Assembly (NCBI GenBank): GCA_021811105.1
Contig: JAJZPM010000041.1
Coordinates: 1 to 35,338 of the forward strand
Direction: 5' to 3'
DNA from: Nitrospirota bacterium
GTDB taxonomy: Bacteria; Nitrospirota; Thermodesulfovibrionia; Thermodesulfovibrionales; UBA6898
DNA length: 35,338 nucleotides
The notes under the pieces are model-generated. The model saw only the letters and a list, made by a program, of their open reading frames with translations, was not told where the DNA came from and did not search any database. Positions 24,163 through 31,836 of the stretch are shown here, piece after piece (positions within the stretch are counted from its first letter, which is position 1; every line of letters starts with the position of its first letter). Both the position numbers and the translations under genes were made by a program.

Positions 24163-25314
24163 CTATGACTCCATTATATCACACGACGGATGGCTGTAAA
24201 GGGCGCAGCGGAAAAGGTCCCTGCCGAAGGGGCCGTCGAGGGTCTCCGCCCTGTATCTGCAGCCGCCCCTGCACTGCTCGATGTAGCGGCAGTGGCATCT
24301 CAGCGCGTCGAGCCTCACAGGCGGGATCCTTTTCCAGCATTCACCAAGCCCGTCCCTGATCGTTCCCACGGAGCGGTCGGAATAGAACGTGCATTTTGAA
24401 ACTGCTCCTGCTGCATTCACCGACATGAGATGGAGACCGCAGGCAAAGCCGGGAGTGCTCGCATGAAGTCCTTCTCCGCGGCCGTAGGCAAGATATTTCC
24501 CGCCGGTTTCCGGATCGACAAGGAAGTCCCTATTCAATTCCAGTCTCCCCGTCGTGCACGGCACGTCTACAGTCCAGTCTTTCACCCCGAGTTCGTCGAA
24601 GAGCCTCTGCATGGCGTCGAAGTCACAGAGGTTCTTCGCATGGACCATCGTCGAGACCGAGACATCGAGTCCCTCATCGCGGCATTTTCTTACGGCATTT
24701 ACCGCGACTGCAAAGGATCCCTGCCCCCGGAGCGCATCATGGGCGTTTTCAAGTCCGTCAATGCTGATCTGGACCTCGTCCACCTTCAGTTGCGCAATTT
24801 TTCCCTTATCGAGGAGCGCGCCGTTAGTGAAGAGGATTTTCCTAAGGGAAAATTCAGGGAGCATTTCGTTCAGGTCAGTATATCCGCTGTGCAGAAGAGG
24901 TTCTCCGCCCGTGATCAACACACGCAGACCCTGCATGGCCTCGAACTCCGAAAGGACGGCCCGTATCTCCTTCAGGGAGAGTTCGTTCGACCCGCTCTCA
25001 CCGATGTAGCAGTGCCGGCACCTGAGGTTGCACTTGTCGGTGATCTGCAGCTCAAGATACCTGAGGGAAGGGACGGGCGACTTCAGGACGGCAGGCCGCC
25101 GCGCGGAGACCCTCTGCGTCGTCAGGATGTCTTCTTTTATGCAGTAGTCGATGAAAATGCCGGCCTCTGAAGAGCAGCCCTCGGTCAGCGCGCAGTGCTT
25201 CAGAAAGTCGAAGGCGTCTTCGTCGACTTCATAAAGCTCGTCTGCCCCGATATCGTATACCGACGGCGTTTCGAGCCATTTAAGCACGCATTTGCCGGAC
25301 AGGAAATAATGCAT
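24163..25314 (-). CDS. Radical SAM/SPASM protein, probable peptide maturase
   Basis: 383 residues. Residues about 5-75 (CVLKWLETPSVYDIGADELY and following helices) look like a PqqD-type peptide-recognition domain. The radical SAM motif is CNLRCRHC (Cys95, Cys99, Cys102), followed by ITGGEPLL and QISIDGLE. The SPASM region has cysteines 292, 308, 326, 340, 342, 348, 352 and 370; the core reads C-x-C-x5-C-x3-C instead of the common C-x2-C-x5-C-x3-C. It probably modifies the 20-residue peptide encoded downstream. TACAAT lies six bases before the ATG with TTTAAA 18 bases further up, so transcription may begin at the start codon (leaderless). The gene is divergent from the seven-cysteine protein at 25462. 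Confidence 0.85.
   Translation of the reverse strand: MHYFLSGKCVLKWLETPSVYDIGADELYEVDEDAFDFLKHCALTEGCSSEAGIFIDYCIKEDILTTQRVSARRPAVLKSPVPSLRYLELQITDKCNLRCRHCYIGESGSNELSLKEIRAVLSEFEAMQGLRVLITGGEPLLHSGYTDLNEMLPEFSLRKILFTNGALLDKGKIAQLKVDEVQISIDGLENAHDALRGQGSFAVAVNAVRKCRDEGLDVSVSTMVHAKNLCDFDAMQRLFDELGVKDWTVDVPCTTGRLELNRDFLVDPETGGKYLAYGRGEGLHASTPGFACGLHLMSVNAAGAVSKCTFYSDRSVGTIRDGLGECWKRIPPVRLDALRCHCRYIEQCRGGCRYRAETLDGPFGRDLFRCALYSHPSCDIMES
24173..24200 (-). promoter_or_regulatory. Internal promoter for the 20-aa peptide gene
   Basis: On the minus strand TTTACA (24200-24195), 16-base spacer, TATAAT (24178-24173). It sits in the last codons of the radical SAM gene. Predicted start near 24166, 47 bases before the peptide ATG. 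Confidence 0.55.
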
Positions 25315-25461
25315 GCCTTATTGTACTGCGGAGAGGCGTCTGATTTAAAGGTTAGGGGCAGGCATGCCATGCCCGTCATTGTAGTGCCACCAAGAGAAAG
25401 ACGCATCATTATGTCCACAAGTTTTTTTGCAATTGCACTTTTTGGAGAGATACTATTAAAT

Positions 25462-25788
25462 ATGACTCTCGAACAAAGTCTCTGCCGGCGTTTCTGCTTT
25501 TATTACAAGCCGTCGAAGCGCGAGGAACTGGCCTGCGGGGGCTACCGCATGGTGGAGCGCCTGATCCGGCGTGGGAAGAAGATATCGTTCGAAAGGTCAG
25601 GAAAAGCCTTTGGCCCAGAGACCGTGGATGCCCTCGAAGAGGCTTTATGCCGGAGGTGCCCTTTTTTCGCGTACGACTGCGACTTCGCCGTAAACAAGGA
25701 GGCGCCGCCTTGCGGCGGCTATCTCCTGATAGGGCAGCTTCTTGAGTCCCGAACGGTGTCTCTTGACGACCTCAGGGATATGGATTAA
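25462..25788 (+). CDS. Seven-cysteine protein with internal duplication, unknown function
   Basis: 108 residues from the ATG at 25462 (GGAGAG upstream, spacing long; an in-frame ATG at 25411 would add a hydrophobic stretch and is less likely). Two halves repeat the pattern L-C-R-R-x-x-F, then C-G-G-Y about 13-18 residues on, then a helix: LCRRFCFYY...ACGGYRMVERLI (about 7-35) and LCRRCPFFA...PCGGYLLIGQLL (about 62-94). Cysteines are 8, 12, 25 and 63, 66, 73, 84. Such clusters suggest iron-sulfur or zinc binding, or a substrate for cysteine chemistry. There is no signal peptide. It diverges from the radical SAM gene and is 32 bases upstream of the ferritin-like gene. I recognise no named family. 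Confidence 0.7.
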   Translation: MTLEQSLCRRFCFYYKPSKREELACGGYRMVERLIRRGKKISFERSGKAFGPETVDALEEALCRRCPFFAYDCDFAVNKEAPPCGGYLLIGQLLESRTVSLDDLRDMD

Positions 25789-25820
25789 GCTTTACATAGT
25801 ATTTTATTCAAGGGGGAATT

Positions 25821-26291
25821 ATGGAAAACTTTTCATTGCGCGAGGCGGTCGAACAGGCGATACAGACGGAAAAACTGGGATACGAGTTCTACCGGGCCAT
25901 GGGGGAGAAGTTCAAGGAGAATAGCGGGATGAAAGAGCTGTGTGAGACCTTGGCGGAAAAAGAGCGCGTTCACGAAAAGACGTTCTCGGACCTTATGGAC
26001 GGTGTAAAAGAGTCGGGCGAGGTGGACTGGGAAGAGGTCTCGATGTATCTGAGGGCGATCGTCGAGTCCGAGTTCTTCCTTGGAAAGGGTAAATCCCTGC
26101 CTTCTCTGGACCGCGTGAAGACCGTGGCCGATGCGGTGAAATTTGCAGTCGGGTTCGAGAAGGAGACGCTGCTTTATTTTTATGGCGTCAGGGACCTCAT
26201 CAAGGAAAAAGATGTGCTTTCCCATATCATCGAAGAGGAAAAGAGCCATATCGTGTGGCTCAATAAACTCCAGGTTACTTCCATAAAGTAG
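25821..26291 (+). CDS. Rubrerythrin/ferritin-like di-iron protein
   Basis: 156 residues forming a four-helix bundle. Carboxylate and His ligands are visible as E17 (TEKLGYEFY), E48-x2-H51 (AEKERVH), the Glu residues of GFEKETLLYFY and the C-terminal EEEKSH motif. Family members reduce peroxide or store iron. There is no C-terminal rubredoxin domain, so it is the erythrin-only type. AAGGGGG precedes the ATG. It is co-directional with the seven-cysteine protein and near superoxide dismutase, consistent with an oxidative-stress neighbourhood. Confidence 0.85.
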   Translation: MENFSLREAVEQAIQTEKLGYEFYRAMGEKFKENSGMKELCETLAEKERVHEKTFSDLMDGVKESGEVDWEEVSMYLRAIVESEFFLGKGKSLPSLDRVKTVADAVKFAVGFEKETLLYFYGVRDLIKEKDVLSHIIEEEKSHIVWLNKLQVTSIK

Positions 26292-26365
26292 TGCGTCAGT
26301 AAACCTTGCTGTTGTGCAAAAGGACAGAGTCCCACATGCACATTCTGCCGGCCTGTTCAGCTTCC

Positions 26366-26395
26366 TTTACAAAGAAGAAAAGTTGTTGGTATTAT
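26366..26395 (+). promoter_or_regulatory. Promoter of tRNA-Ser
   Basis: TTTACA (26366-26371), 18-base spacer, TATTAT (26390-26395). Predicted start near 26402, five bases before the tRNA. Confidence 0.55.
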
Positions 26396-26406
26396 ATACC
26401 GTTTTG

Positions 26407-26499
26407 GGAGAGGTGGCCGAGTAGGTCGAAGGCAGCCGCCTGCTAAGCGGTTGTGGGGGTAAAACTTCACCCAGGGTTCGAATCCCTGCCTCTCCGCCA
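26407..26499 (+). tRNA. tRNA-Ser (anticodon GCU)
   Basis: 93 bases with the long variable arm of class II tRNAs. Acceptor stem GGAGAGG (26407-26413) pairs with CCTCTCC (26489-26495); discriminator G and CCA (26497-26499) are encoded. The anticodon loop reads CTGCTAA, giving GCU, which decodes AGC/AGU. The T arm GGGTTCGAATCCC is perfect. Confidence 0.97.
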
Positions 26500-26593
26500 T
26501 TACGCGGTTTATTGGACGGCGCCGGAGCATTAGTGTGCGGTGGCTGTCGACAGTAAAATAAATATCACGAAGGAGTAGGACAAGGAGGTCCAT

Positions 26594-27136
26594 ATGAAGA
26601 AGAAAGTTTTGGCGGTGGTCTGCAGTCTTTCGCTGCTCTTGGCGGTAGGGGCCTGCAAAAAGAAACAGGAACAGCCGGCACCTCAGACGGGTATGCCCGG
26701 ACAACAGCTTCCTGCCGGACATCCTCCGATGGGCGAGCAGGGCGGGGCGCCCGGTGGTGTGGTGATGCCGAAGGGTGAGACAACCGTCAGCGTCCCTGAC
26801 TCGGTGAAGGGAAAATGGAAGGGTGTGGTACTTGTCGTGGAAGACAAGGCAACGAAGAAGTCGAAGGACTATACGGTGAATCTGCATAGCGATCTGAAGA
26901 TCCCGGATTCCAATCTGAAAGTGGAGGTGGGAGATTTTCTTCCTGACTTCAAGATGGAGGGTCTGACGATCACCTCAACGTCGAACGAGCCGAACAACCC
27001 GGCGGTAAGGGTGAAGGTGTTCGAAGACGGCAAAGAGATCTTTAAGGGATGGCTGTACCAGAAGTTTCCGACGATCCATCCCTTCGAGCACCAGAAGTAC
27101 GGGTTGGCGCTCAAAAACGGCATAAAGAAGGGATAG
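26594..27136 (+). CDS. DUF2155-domain lipoprotein
   Basis: 180 residues. The signal peptide ends with lipobox VGAC (Cys21), so the mature protein is lipid-anchored, with Lys at positions +2 to +4. Residues 25-60 are Pro/Gly/Gln-rich and look disordered. Residues about 75-178 match DUF2155: VEVGDFLPDF, NPAVRVKVFEDGKEIFKGWLYQKFPTIHPFEH, YGLAL. The function of the domain is unknown; several relatives are periplasmic. GGAGG precedes the ATG. The gene is flanked by two tRNA genes on the same strand and may be read with them. Confidence 0.85.
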   Translation: MKKKVLAVVCSLSLLLAVGACKKKQEQPAPQTGMPGQQLPAGHPPMGEQGGAPGGVVMPKGETTVSVPDSVKGKWKGVVLVVEDKATKKSKDYTVNLHSDLKIPDSNLKVEVGDFLPDFKMEGLTITSTSNEPNNPAVRVKVFEDGKEIFKGWLYQKFPTIHPFEHQKYGLALKNGIKKG

Positions 27137-27154
27137 GAAGTACGGCAGCAGTCT

Positions 27155-27231
27155 GCGCCCTTAGCTCAGCTGGATAGAGCGTCGGACTACGAATCCGCAG
27201 GTCGGGGGTTCGACTCCCTCAGGGCGCGCCA
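27155..27231 (+). tRNA. tRNA-Arg (anticodon ACG)
   Basis: 77 bases. Acceptor GCGCCCT (27155-27161) pairs with AGGGCGC (27221-27227); discriminator G and CCA (27229-27231) are encoded. The anticodon loop is CTACGAA, giving ACG (inosine-modified in bacteria, decodes CGU/CGC/CGA). Confidence 0.97.
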
Positions 27232-27255
27232 CCTTTTTTGGCTTATAACCGGTCA

Positions 27256-27297
27256 AAAAGAGGACGTGATAACAAATCACGGCCTCTTTTTTTTTTT
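27256..27297 (+). terminator. Intrinsic terminator after tRNA-Arg
   Basis: AAAAGAGG (27256-27263) and CGTGAT (27265-27270) pair with ATCACG (27276-27281) and CCTCTTTT (27283-27290), with one mismatch and a 5-base loop, followed by a run of T to 27297. Confidence 0.9.
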
Positions 27298-27425
27298 ATA
27301 TCCTCTTCACGCACAAAGACCGGAAGAGAAATCTTATGAAAAAAAATGTATAATGTAGCACTTGGAATTGGTGGCCTACTTCTTCCGGGGGCGGATAAAA
27401 AAAATTCATCAGAAGGGGATGCGTG

Positions 27426-28163
27426 ATGAAGAAGATAATTGTTGTCGATGACAGTCCTACCTTTTTAATGTACACCGGCCTTCTCTTGAAGAGGCTGAAC
27501 TTCAAGGTCATTCCCGCGGAAAATGGGGTGGAATTTTTCAGGCTTTTGAAGTTCGGCAAGCCGGATGCGGTGCTGCTCGACATCGAGATGCCGATGATGG
27601 ACGGCACGAAAGTCCTTAAGCATATGAAGGAAGATAAGCAGATGTCAAGGATCCCGGTGATCGTCCTGTCGATTGATTCGAGTCCCGAGACCATCCAAAA
27701 ATGCAAGGGTTTCGGCTGCTATGATTATCTCACGAAACCGGTGAAGATCGACAGACTGCACGGAGTCCTGCAAGAGTGTTTCTTCGGCCACATAGGCACG
27801 AACCGGCGGCACCTGAGGGAACGGTTCATCCGGAAAATCCCCGTCAGCCACGACGGAAAGCGTTACGAGTTTTATTCCGAAACGCTGTCGGAAGGTGGTA
27901 TATATCTCAGGACGCGGGATCCTTTCCCGATTGGTACCGAGGTCGGACTGACCCTCCCCCTTGAAGGAGCGACGATGGCCGCTAAGGGCGACGTGATTTA
28001 TACCAAAGACCTTTACAGCGATTATTTGGTCCTCCCGCCGGGAATGGCCATAAAGTTCAAGGAGCTGCCCGAAGCGGACCTGCGGTTGCTCAAGGGGTAC
28101 GTGGCGGACCTGCTGGCAAAGGACATCTTCGAGAGTCAGGAAGAGAGGATCATCGAAAGATAG
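27426..28163 (+). CDS. Response regulator with PilZ (c-di-GMP binding) domain
   Basis: 245 residues. Residues 1-120 are a receiver: DD at 8-9, phospho-acceptor Asp52 in VLLDIEMP, and the conserved Lys in YLTKPVKI. Residues about 135-235 are PilZ-like: basic RRHLRERFIRK entry, then LSEGGIYLRT in place of D/NxSxxG, and a beta-rich remainder. It should bring phosphorelay input together with cyclic di-GMP, often to motility or attachment. ATG at 27426 is preferred over the GTG at 27423; AAGGGG lies about 8 bases upstream. TATAAT at 27349-27354 is a possible -10, with no clear -35. The gene is alone and converges on the CBS-domain gene. Confidence 0.88.
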   Translation: MKKIIVVDDSPTFLMYTGLLLKRLNFKVIPAENGVEFFRLLKFGKPDAVLLDIEMPMMDGTKVLKHMKEDKQMSRIPVIVLSIDSSPETIQKCKGFGCYDYLTKPVKIDRLHGVLQECFFGHIGTNRRHLRERFIRKIPVSHDGKRYEFYSETLSEGGIYLRTRDPFPIGTEVGLTLPLEGATMAAKGDVIYTKDLYSDYLVLPPGMAIKFKELPEADLRLLKGYVADLLAKDIFESQEERIIER

Positions 28164-28227
28164 AGGTAATCCTACGGCGGACGTCTCCTGATGTCATCCG
28201 GCAACCTGACCGGGCCCGGGAGGCTGT

Positions 28228-28809
28228 TTATTTTCGGCTGATCGCCTTCAGGATGTCCCTTCTCGAAATGACACCGACCAGCCTGTTTTCCGGATCGACT
28301 ACCGCCAGCCGCCGGATCCTTTTTTCGTCCATTATCTTTGCGGCTTCGCTGATGTCGGCATCGGGTCTGATCGTGATGGGGGTAGGAGTCATGATGTCGC
28401 CGACCAGATCTCCCATCTTCCTTTCGGGAAGGGGGTGGCCGAAGAGGTGCATGATGAAGTCCTTGAAGGTATGCTGCCTCTGGGTCCCCATCATCGCAAG
28501 GACATCGGCCTCGGAGATGATCCCGATAACGTGGTTCTCTTTGTCGACAACCGGGAGACCGCTGATGTTATTTTCTGAAAGAATTCTTGCCGCGCTGGTG
28601 ATGTCGTCGAACTTCTGCGCCGCGATGACGTTTTCCGACATGACGTCGCGGACCAGTATCTTAGACGTCAGTCTCGACTTTGCGTGTTTGAAAGCGATGG
28701 AGTAGATTTTTTTGAGGTCTTCTGCGCTGATCTGCGCATAGGTCTTTGTCTCTTTCAGCGCTGCCATCAGATCGTCTTCCGAAATCTCATCATGTACCTT
28801 GTCGTTCAT
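28228..28809 (-). CDS. CBS-pair domain protein
   Basis: 193 residues: a helical N-terminus (about 1-50) and two CBS motifs (about 60-115 and 138-190). Each has the VRDVMSENVIAAQKFDDI / GDIMTPTPITIRPDADI beginning and the NNISGLPVVDKENHVIGIISEADVL / KRIRRLAVVDPENRLVGVISRRDIL core. CBS pairs bind adenine nucleotides and act as energy sensors. No enzyme domain is attached, so the partner is unknown. GAGGGGC precedes the ATG. It is transcribed away from the AsmA-like gene across a 216-base divergent region. Confidence 0.9.
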   Translation of the reverse strand: MNDKVHDEISEDDLMAALKETKTYAQISAEDLKKIYSIAFKHAKSRLTSKILVRDVMSENVIAAQKFDDITSAARILSENNISGLPVVDKENHVIGIISEADVLAMMGTQRQHTFKDFIMHLFGHPLPERKMGDLVGDIMTPTPITIRPDADISEAAKIMDEKRIRRLAVVDPENRLVGVISRRDILKAISRK

Positions 28810-28845
28810 TCTGCCCCTCGGTAAATCCAGGATTATTTATTGTCA

Positions 28846-28910
28846 TTTCCCCGCTCCTCCGCTAACACACTCTTATCACAAAAGAGCGGTGAGCGCAACA
28901 TGCGGGGAAA
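28846..28910. repeat. Inverted repeat in divergent intergenic region
   Basis: TTTCCCCGC (28846-28854) and GCGGGGAAA (28902-28910) are perfect inverted copies. A smaller hairpin with CTCTT/AAGAG arms lies between them. Role unknown; possibly a two-sided regulatory or structural element. Confidence 0.4.
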
Positions 28911-28966
28911 TCGCGCGGCGGTCCGTGCGCGCGAGGCCGCATTCGCCTGTCATCCATTATAAAAAT

Positions 28967-28984
28967 TTGATACACTTGTATCAA
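28967..28984. promoter_or_regulatory. Operator-like dyad before the AsmA-like gene
   Basis: TTGATAC (28967-28973), 4-base spacer, GTATCAA (28978-28984): a perfect 7-base inverted repeat. It follows an AT-rich CATTATAAAAATTT stretch that could hold a -10, so a repressor site is plausible. Confidence 0.4.
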
Positions 28985-28993
28985 GGAGTCCGG

Positions 28994-29029
28994 ATGGCGG
29001 GAGGGCCCGGGAAGGAGGAGACCGTATGA
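28994..29029 (+). CDS. Possible 11-codon leader ORF overlapping the AsmA-like gene start
   Basis: ATG at 28994 with AAGGAG five bases upstream encodes MAGGPGKEETV. Its TGA stop (29027-29029) overlaps the ATG of the next gene as ATGA. The AAGGAGGAG of the main gene lies inside it. It could couple translation or simply be chance in a purine-rich leader. Confidence 0.3.
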   Translation: MAGGPGKEETV

Positions 29030-30618
29030 AAAGGTTCCTGAAAATCTTGGGCATTGCGGCGGCCGCAGTGCTCATCGCCCTTATCGGCCTGAGCTTTTTC
29101 GTCAAGAGTTATCTCCGCGGCGAAAGGCTGAAGGCCCTCCTGGTTCCCCGAATCGAACAGGTCACGGGCAGGGGCGTAAATATTGATTCGATTCAGGTCT
29201 CCCTCTTCAGGGGGATTGTCGTCAAGGGGTTCAGCATCAGGGGGAAGTCGGGCGAGGGAGATTTTCTAAGTGCCAGAAGTCTTGTCCTCGATTACCGCCT
29301 TCTGCCCCTTCTGAAGAAAGAGCTTATCATAGAGAAGCTGGAGCTGGAATCCCCTTCAGTGAGGATCGAGAAGAAAAAGGACGGCACGTATAATTTCAGC
29401 GATATGCTCGATACGTTCAATAAGAGGGAGGAAGCTGAAAGGACGGGCGGGACGGAGCAAGCGGGCGGCCCGGGGTTTTTGGTGGCGGCGGACAGCCTCC
29501 ATATCGGGGATGCGAGACTGGAGTACCGGGACGATCAGACCGGTCTCGATGCTGCGGTGGTTGCGGATGGCGACTTTAAGATCGCCCCCGCCCGCAAGGT
29601 ATCTGAAAGTCTGTCGGGTGAGCTGAATATAAAAAGCGCGAAGGCCGCAATAGGCGGAATCGAAACCAATACATCCGGCAGGGTTGACATTACGCCACGG
29701 TCGGCGGCCTTCCAGCTGAACACCGACATCGGGAAGGAGAGCATAAAAGCGGCCGGCAGGATCGATGACTACCGGGAAAATCCTGTAATCACCTGCGACA
29801 TCTCTTCCAAAGAGATCGACATCGGTAAGCTGATGGCCGCGGCAGGAGGCAAAGAGGAAGGAGGCGCGGCCAGGGGGACGGCGAAAGCCGGAAGTCATAA
29901 AGGCGGAGGCTCCCCGGGCATGAGCAATCTCACCGCGTCCGGGCAGATAAGGTTGGAGACTGCCCGTTACAAGGAGTATGCCGTAAATAACCTCCTCTTG
30001 AAATACCGATATGAGCGGGGCTTTGCGCAGATAGAGCCCATCGAGTTGAGTTTCCGCGGAGGGCAAGAGGTGAGCGCGGCGGGCAGCCTTCGCGCGGGAC
30101 TCGCCTTTGTCGTGGGTCCCGAAAGCAGGAACATGACTGCATCCGTAATGGACTCCCTTGCCGGCAAGGGGACAATAGATCTGCGCGACATCGCGGTGAG
30201 AAGGTCGAAGATCGCCGAGGCGATCGCGCTTTTTACGGGCATAGGAGAGATGCGCAACCCCCGTTTTGCGCCCACCCGTTTCAACTTTACGGTCAGGGAC
30301 CGAAAGATTTATTTCGACGGTAAGCTCGAATCTCCCGAAATCAAAATCGACCCTTCCGGTTTTGTGGATTTCGATAAGAGGCTGTCTGTCCTGGCGGACA
30401 TGAAGATCGCGCCGGCGCTGACATCGAAACTTTCCTCTATAGCGGAGATCGCCACTTACGTGAAGGACAAGAGCGGTTGGGTAACGGTACCGCTGAAGAT
30501 AACCGGCACAACGGAAAAACCTTCGGTCGCGCTTAATAAGGCGGCTGTCGGAAGACAGATGAAAAAGGGGATCGGCCGGGAGATCGAAAAGGGAATACTC
30601 AAAGACCTCTTTAGGTGA
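29026..30618 (+). CDS. AsmA/DUF748-family envelope protein
   Basis: 530 residues with one N-terminal membrane helix (ILGIAAAAVLIALIGLSFFVKSYL, about 7-30) and a large periplasmic part. The start of the domain (RGERLKALLVPRIEQVTGRGVNIDSIQVSLFRGIVVKGFSI) is typical of AsmA-like proteins: a beta-groove that moves phospholipids between the membranes, as in the TamB/YhdP group. The middle (about 130-150 and 275-305) has Gly/Ala-rich linkers. The C-terminal half repeats the beta pattern and ends in a basic tail. This is shorter than YhdP or TamB but near the size of AsmA itself (about 600). AAGGAGGAG precedes the ATG. Confidence 0.8.
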   Translation: MKRFLKILGIAAAAVLIALIGLSFFVKSYLRGERLKALLVPRIEQVTGRGVNIDSIQVSLFRGIVVKGFSIRGKSGEGDFLSARSLVLDYRLLPLLKKELIIEKLELESPSVRIEKKKDGTYNFSDMLDTFNKREEAERTGGTEQAGGPGFLVAADSLHIGDARLEYRDDQTGLDAAVVADGDFKIAPARKVSESLSGELNIKSAKAAIGGIETNTSGRVDITPRSAAFQLNTDIGKESIKAAGRIDDYRENPVITCDISSKEIDIGKLMAAAGGKEEGGAARGTAKAGSHKGGGSPGMSNLTASGQIRLETARYKEYAVNNLLLKYRYERGFAQIEPIELSFRGGQEVSAAGSLRAGLAFVVGPESRNMTASVMDSLAGKGTIDLRDIAVRRSKIAEAIALFTGIGEMRNPRFAPTRFNFTVRDRKIYFDGKLESPEIKIDPSGFVDFDKRLSVLADMKIAPALTSKLSSIAEIATYVKDKSGWVTVPLKITGTTEKPSVALNKAAVGRQMKKGIGREIEKGILKDLFR

Positions 30619-30676
30619 GCATTCTTATCGGAGAAGAATCCGCTGCAAGACAAGCGGGTGCTTAGGGACCCTGCGG

Positions 30677-30706
30677 TTGTCAAAGAAATGGATGCGGGGC
30701 TATAAT
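30677..30706 (+). promoter_or_regulatory. Strong promoter of the MidA-type gene, abutting the start codon
   Basis: TTGTCA (30677-30682), 18-base spacer, TATAAT (30701-30706). The predicted start at about 30712-30713 coincides with the ATG at 30712. Confidence 0.6.
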
Positions 30707-30711
30707 TGCCG

Positions 30712-31836
30712 ATGGCCGCGAATGCGCTCAAGCAGAAGATTATCCAAAAAATCAGCGACGAGGGGCCCATCACCTTCGAAAGGTTTATGCAGATGGCGCT
30801 GTATGATCCCGATTGCGGATACTATGCATCCGGAGAGGCAAGGGTCGGCAGGTCAGGGGATTTTTATACGAGTTCCCATCTGCATCCGGTATTCGGCAGG
30901 ATGCTGGGCCGGCAGGTCGAGGAGTTCTGGGAGTACATGGGAGGGCCGGAGCATTTCGAGGTCGTCGAGATGGGCCCCGGCGCCGGTCATCTCTGCAGGG
31001 ACATGCTCGATTATCTTAAGGAGCGCGACCTGGGCAAATCCATGAGATACTCGCTTATAGAGCGCAATCCTTCAAGGAGGCGGGAACAGGAGGAGCTCCT
31101 CGATGAATACCGGGAGATGTTGAGCTGGTTTCCCTCACTCGATGAAATCAGTAAGATGCGCGGCTGCCTTCTGTCGAATGAACTTCTTGACGCCTTTCCT
31201 GTCCACCTTGTGATGATGGAGGACGAGTTAAAGGAGATTTACGTGACTGTGGAAGACGGCCGCCTGAAGGAGGTCCCCGGGCCGCCGAGCGATCCTGCCC
31301 TTGCGGGATATTTCAGGGACCTTTCGGTCGGTCTCGAAAAGGGCTGCAAAACCGAGGTGAACCTCAGGATCAGGGACTGGCTGGGAAGCGTGGGCCGTGC
31401 GATCATGGAAGGGTTTGTACTGACGATAGACTACGGCTATACCAGCCGTGAGTATTACAGCGAGGACAGAAACAGGGGCACGCTCATGTGTTACCGCCGG
31501 CATCAGCTGGCCGAAGACCCGCTTGTCAACGTAGGCAGGCAGGACATCACCGCCCATGTGAATTTTTCGTCCCTCAAGAGATGGGGCGAAGAGATGGGGT
31601 TGCGGACGATAGGCTTTTGCGGCCAGGGAGCGTACCTCACCTCTCTCGGCATAGACGAAGAGATACATAGACTCTCCGAAGAGTCGGGCGACTACCTCTT
31701 TGAACTGGCGCGGATAAAGAAGCTGATCCTTCCCCAGGGTATGGGGGAATCGCACATGGTGATGGTGCAGTATAAAGGAGAGGGGACCCCGACCCTCAGA
31801 GGGTTTGCCCTTCGGAATCGGACACGATACCTTTAG
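30712..31836 (+). CDS. MidA/NDUFAF7-type SAM-dependent methyltransferase
   Basis: 374 residues from the ATG at 30712. A TTG at 30706 is possible but falls inside the -10 box. The N-terminus GPITFERFMQMALYDPDCGYYASG is the family signature, followed by GDFYTSSHLHPVFGRMLGRQ, the AdoMet-binding VVEMGPGAGHL, SNELLDAFPVHLV, and DYGYTSREYY with CYRRHQ. Mitochondrial NDUFAF7/MidA methylates an arginine in a complex I subunit; bacterial members are presumed protein arginine methyltransferases but are mostly untested. The 3' end overlaps the convergent TIM-barrel gene by 41 bases. Confidence 0.88.
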   Translation: MAANALKQKIIQKISDEGPITFERFMQMALYDPDCGYYASGEARVGRSGDFYTSSHLHPVFGRMLGRQVEEFWEYMGGPEHFEVVEMGPGAGHLCRDMLDYLKERDLGKSMRYSLIERNPSRRREQEELLDEYREMLSWFPSLDEISKMRGCLLSNELLDAFPVHLVMMEDELKEIYVTVEDGRLKEVPGPPSDPALAGYFRDLSVGLEKGCKTEVNLRIRDWLGSVGRAIMEGFVLTIDYGYTSREYYSEDRNRGTLMCYRRHQLAEDPLVNVGRQDITAHVNFSSLKRWGEEMGLRTIGFCGQGAYLTSLGIDEEIHRLSEESGDYLFELARIKKLILPQGMGESHMVMVQYKGEGTPTLRGFALRNRTRYL

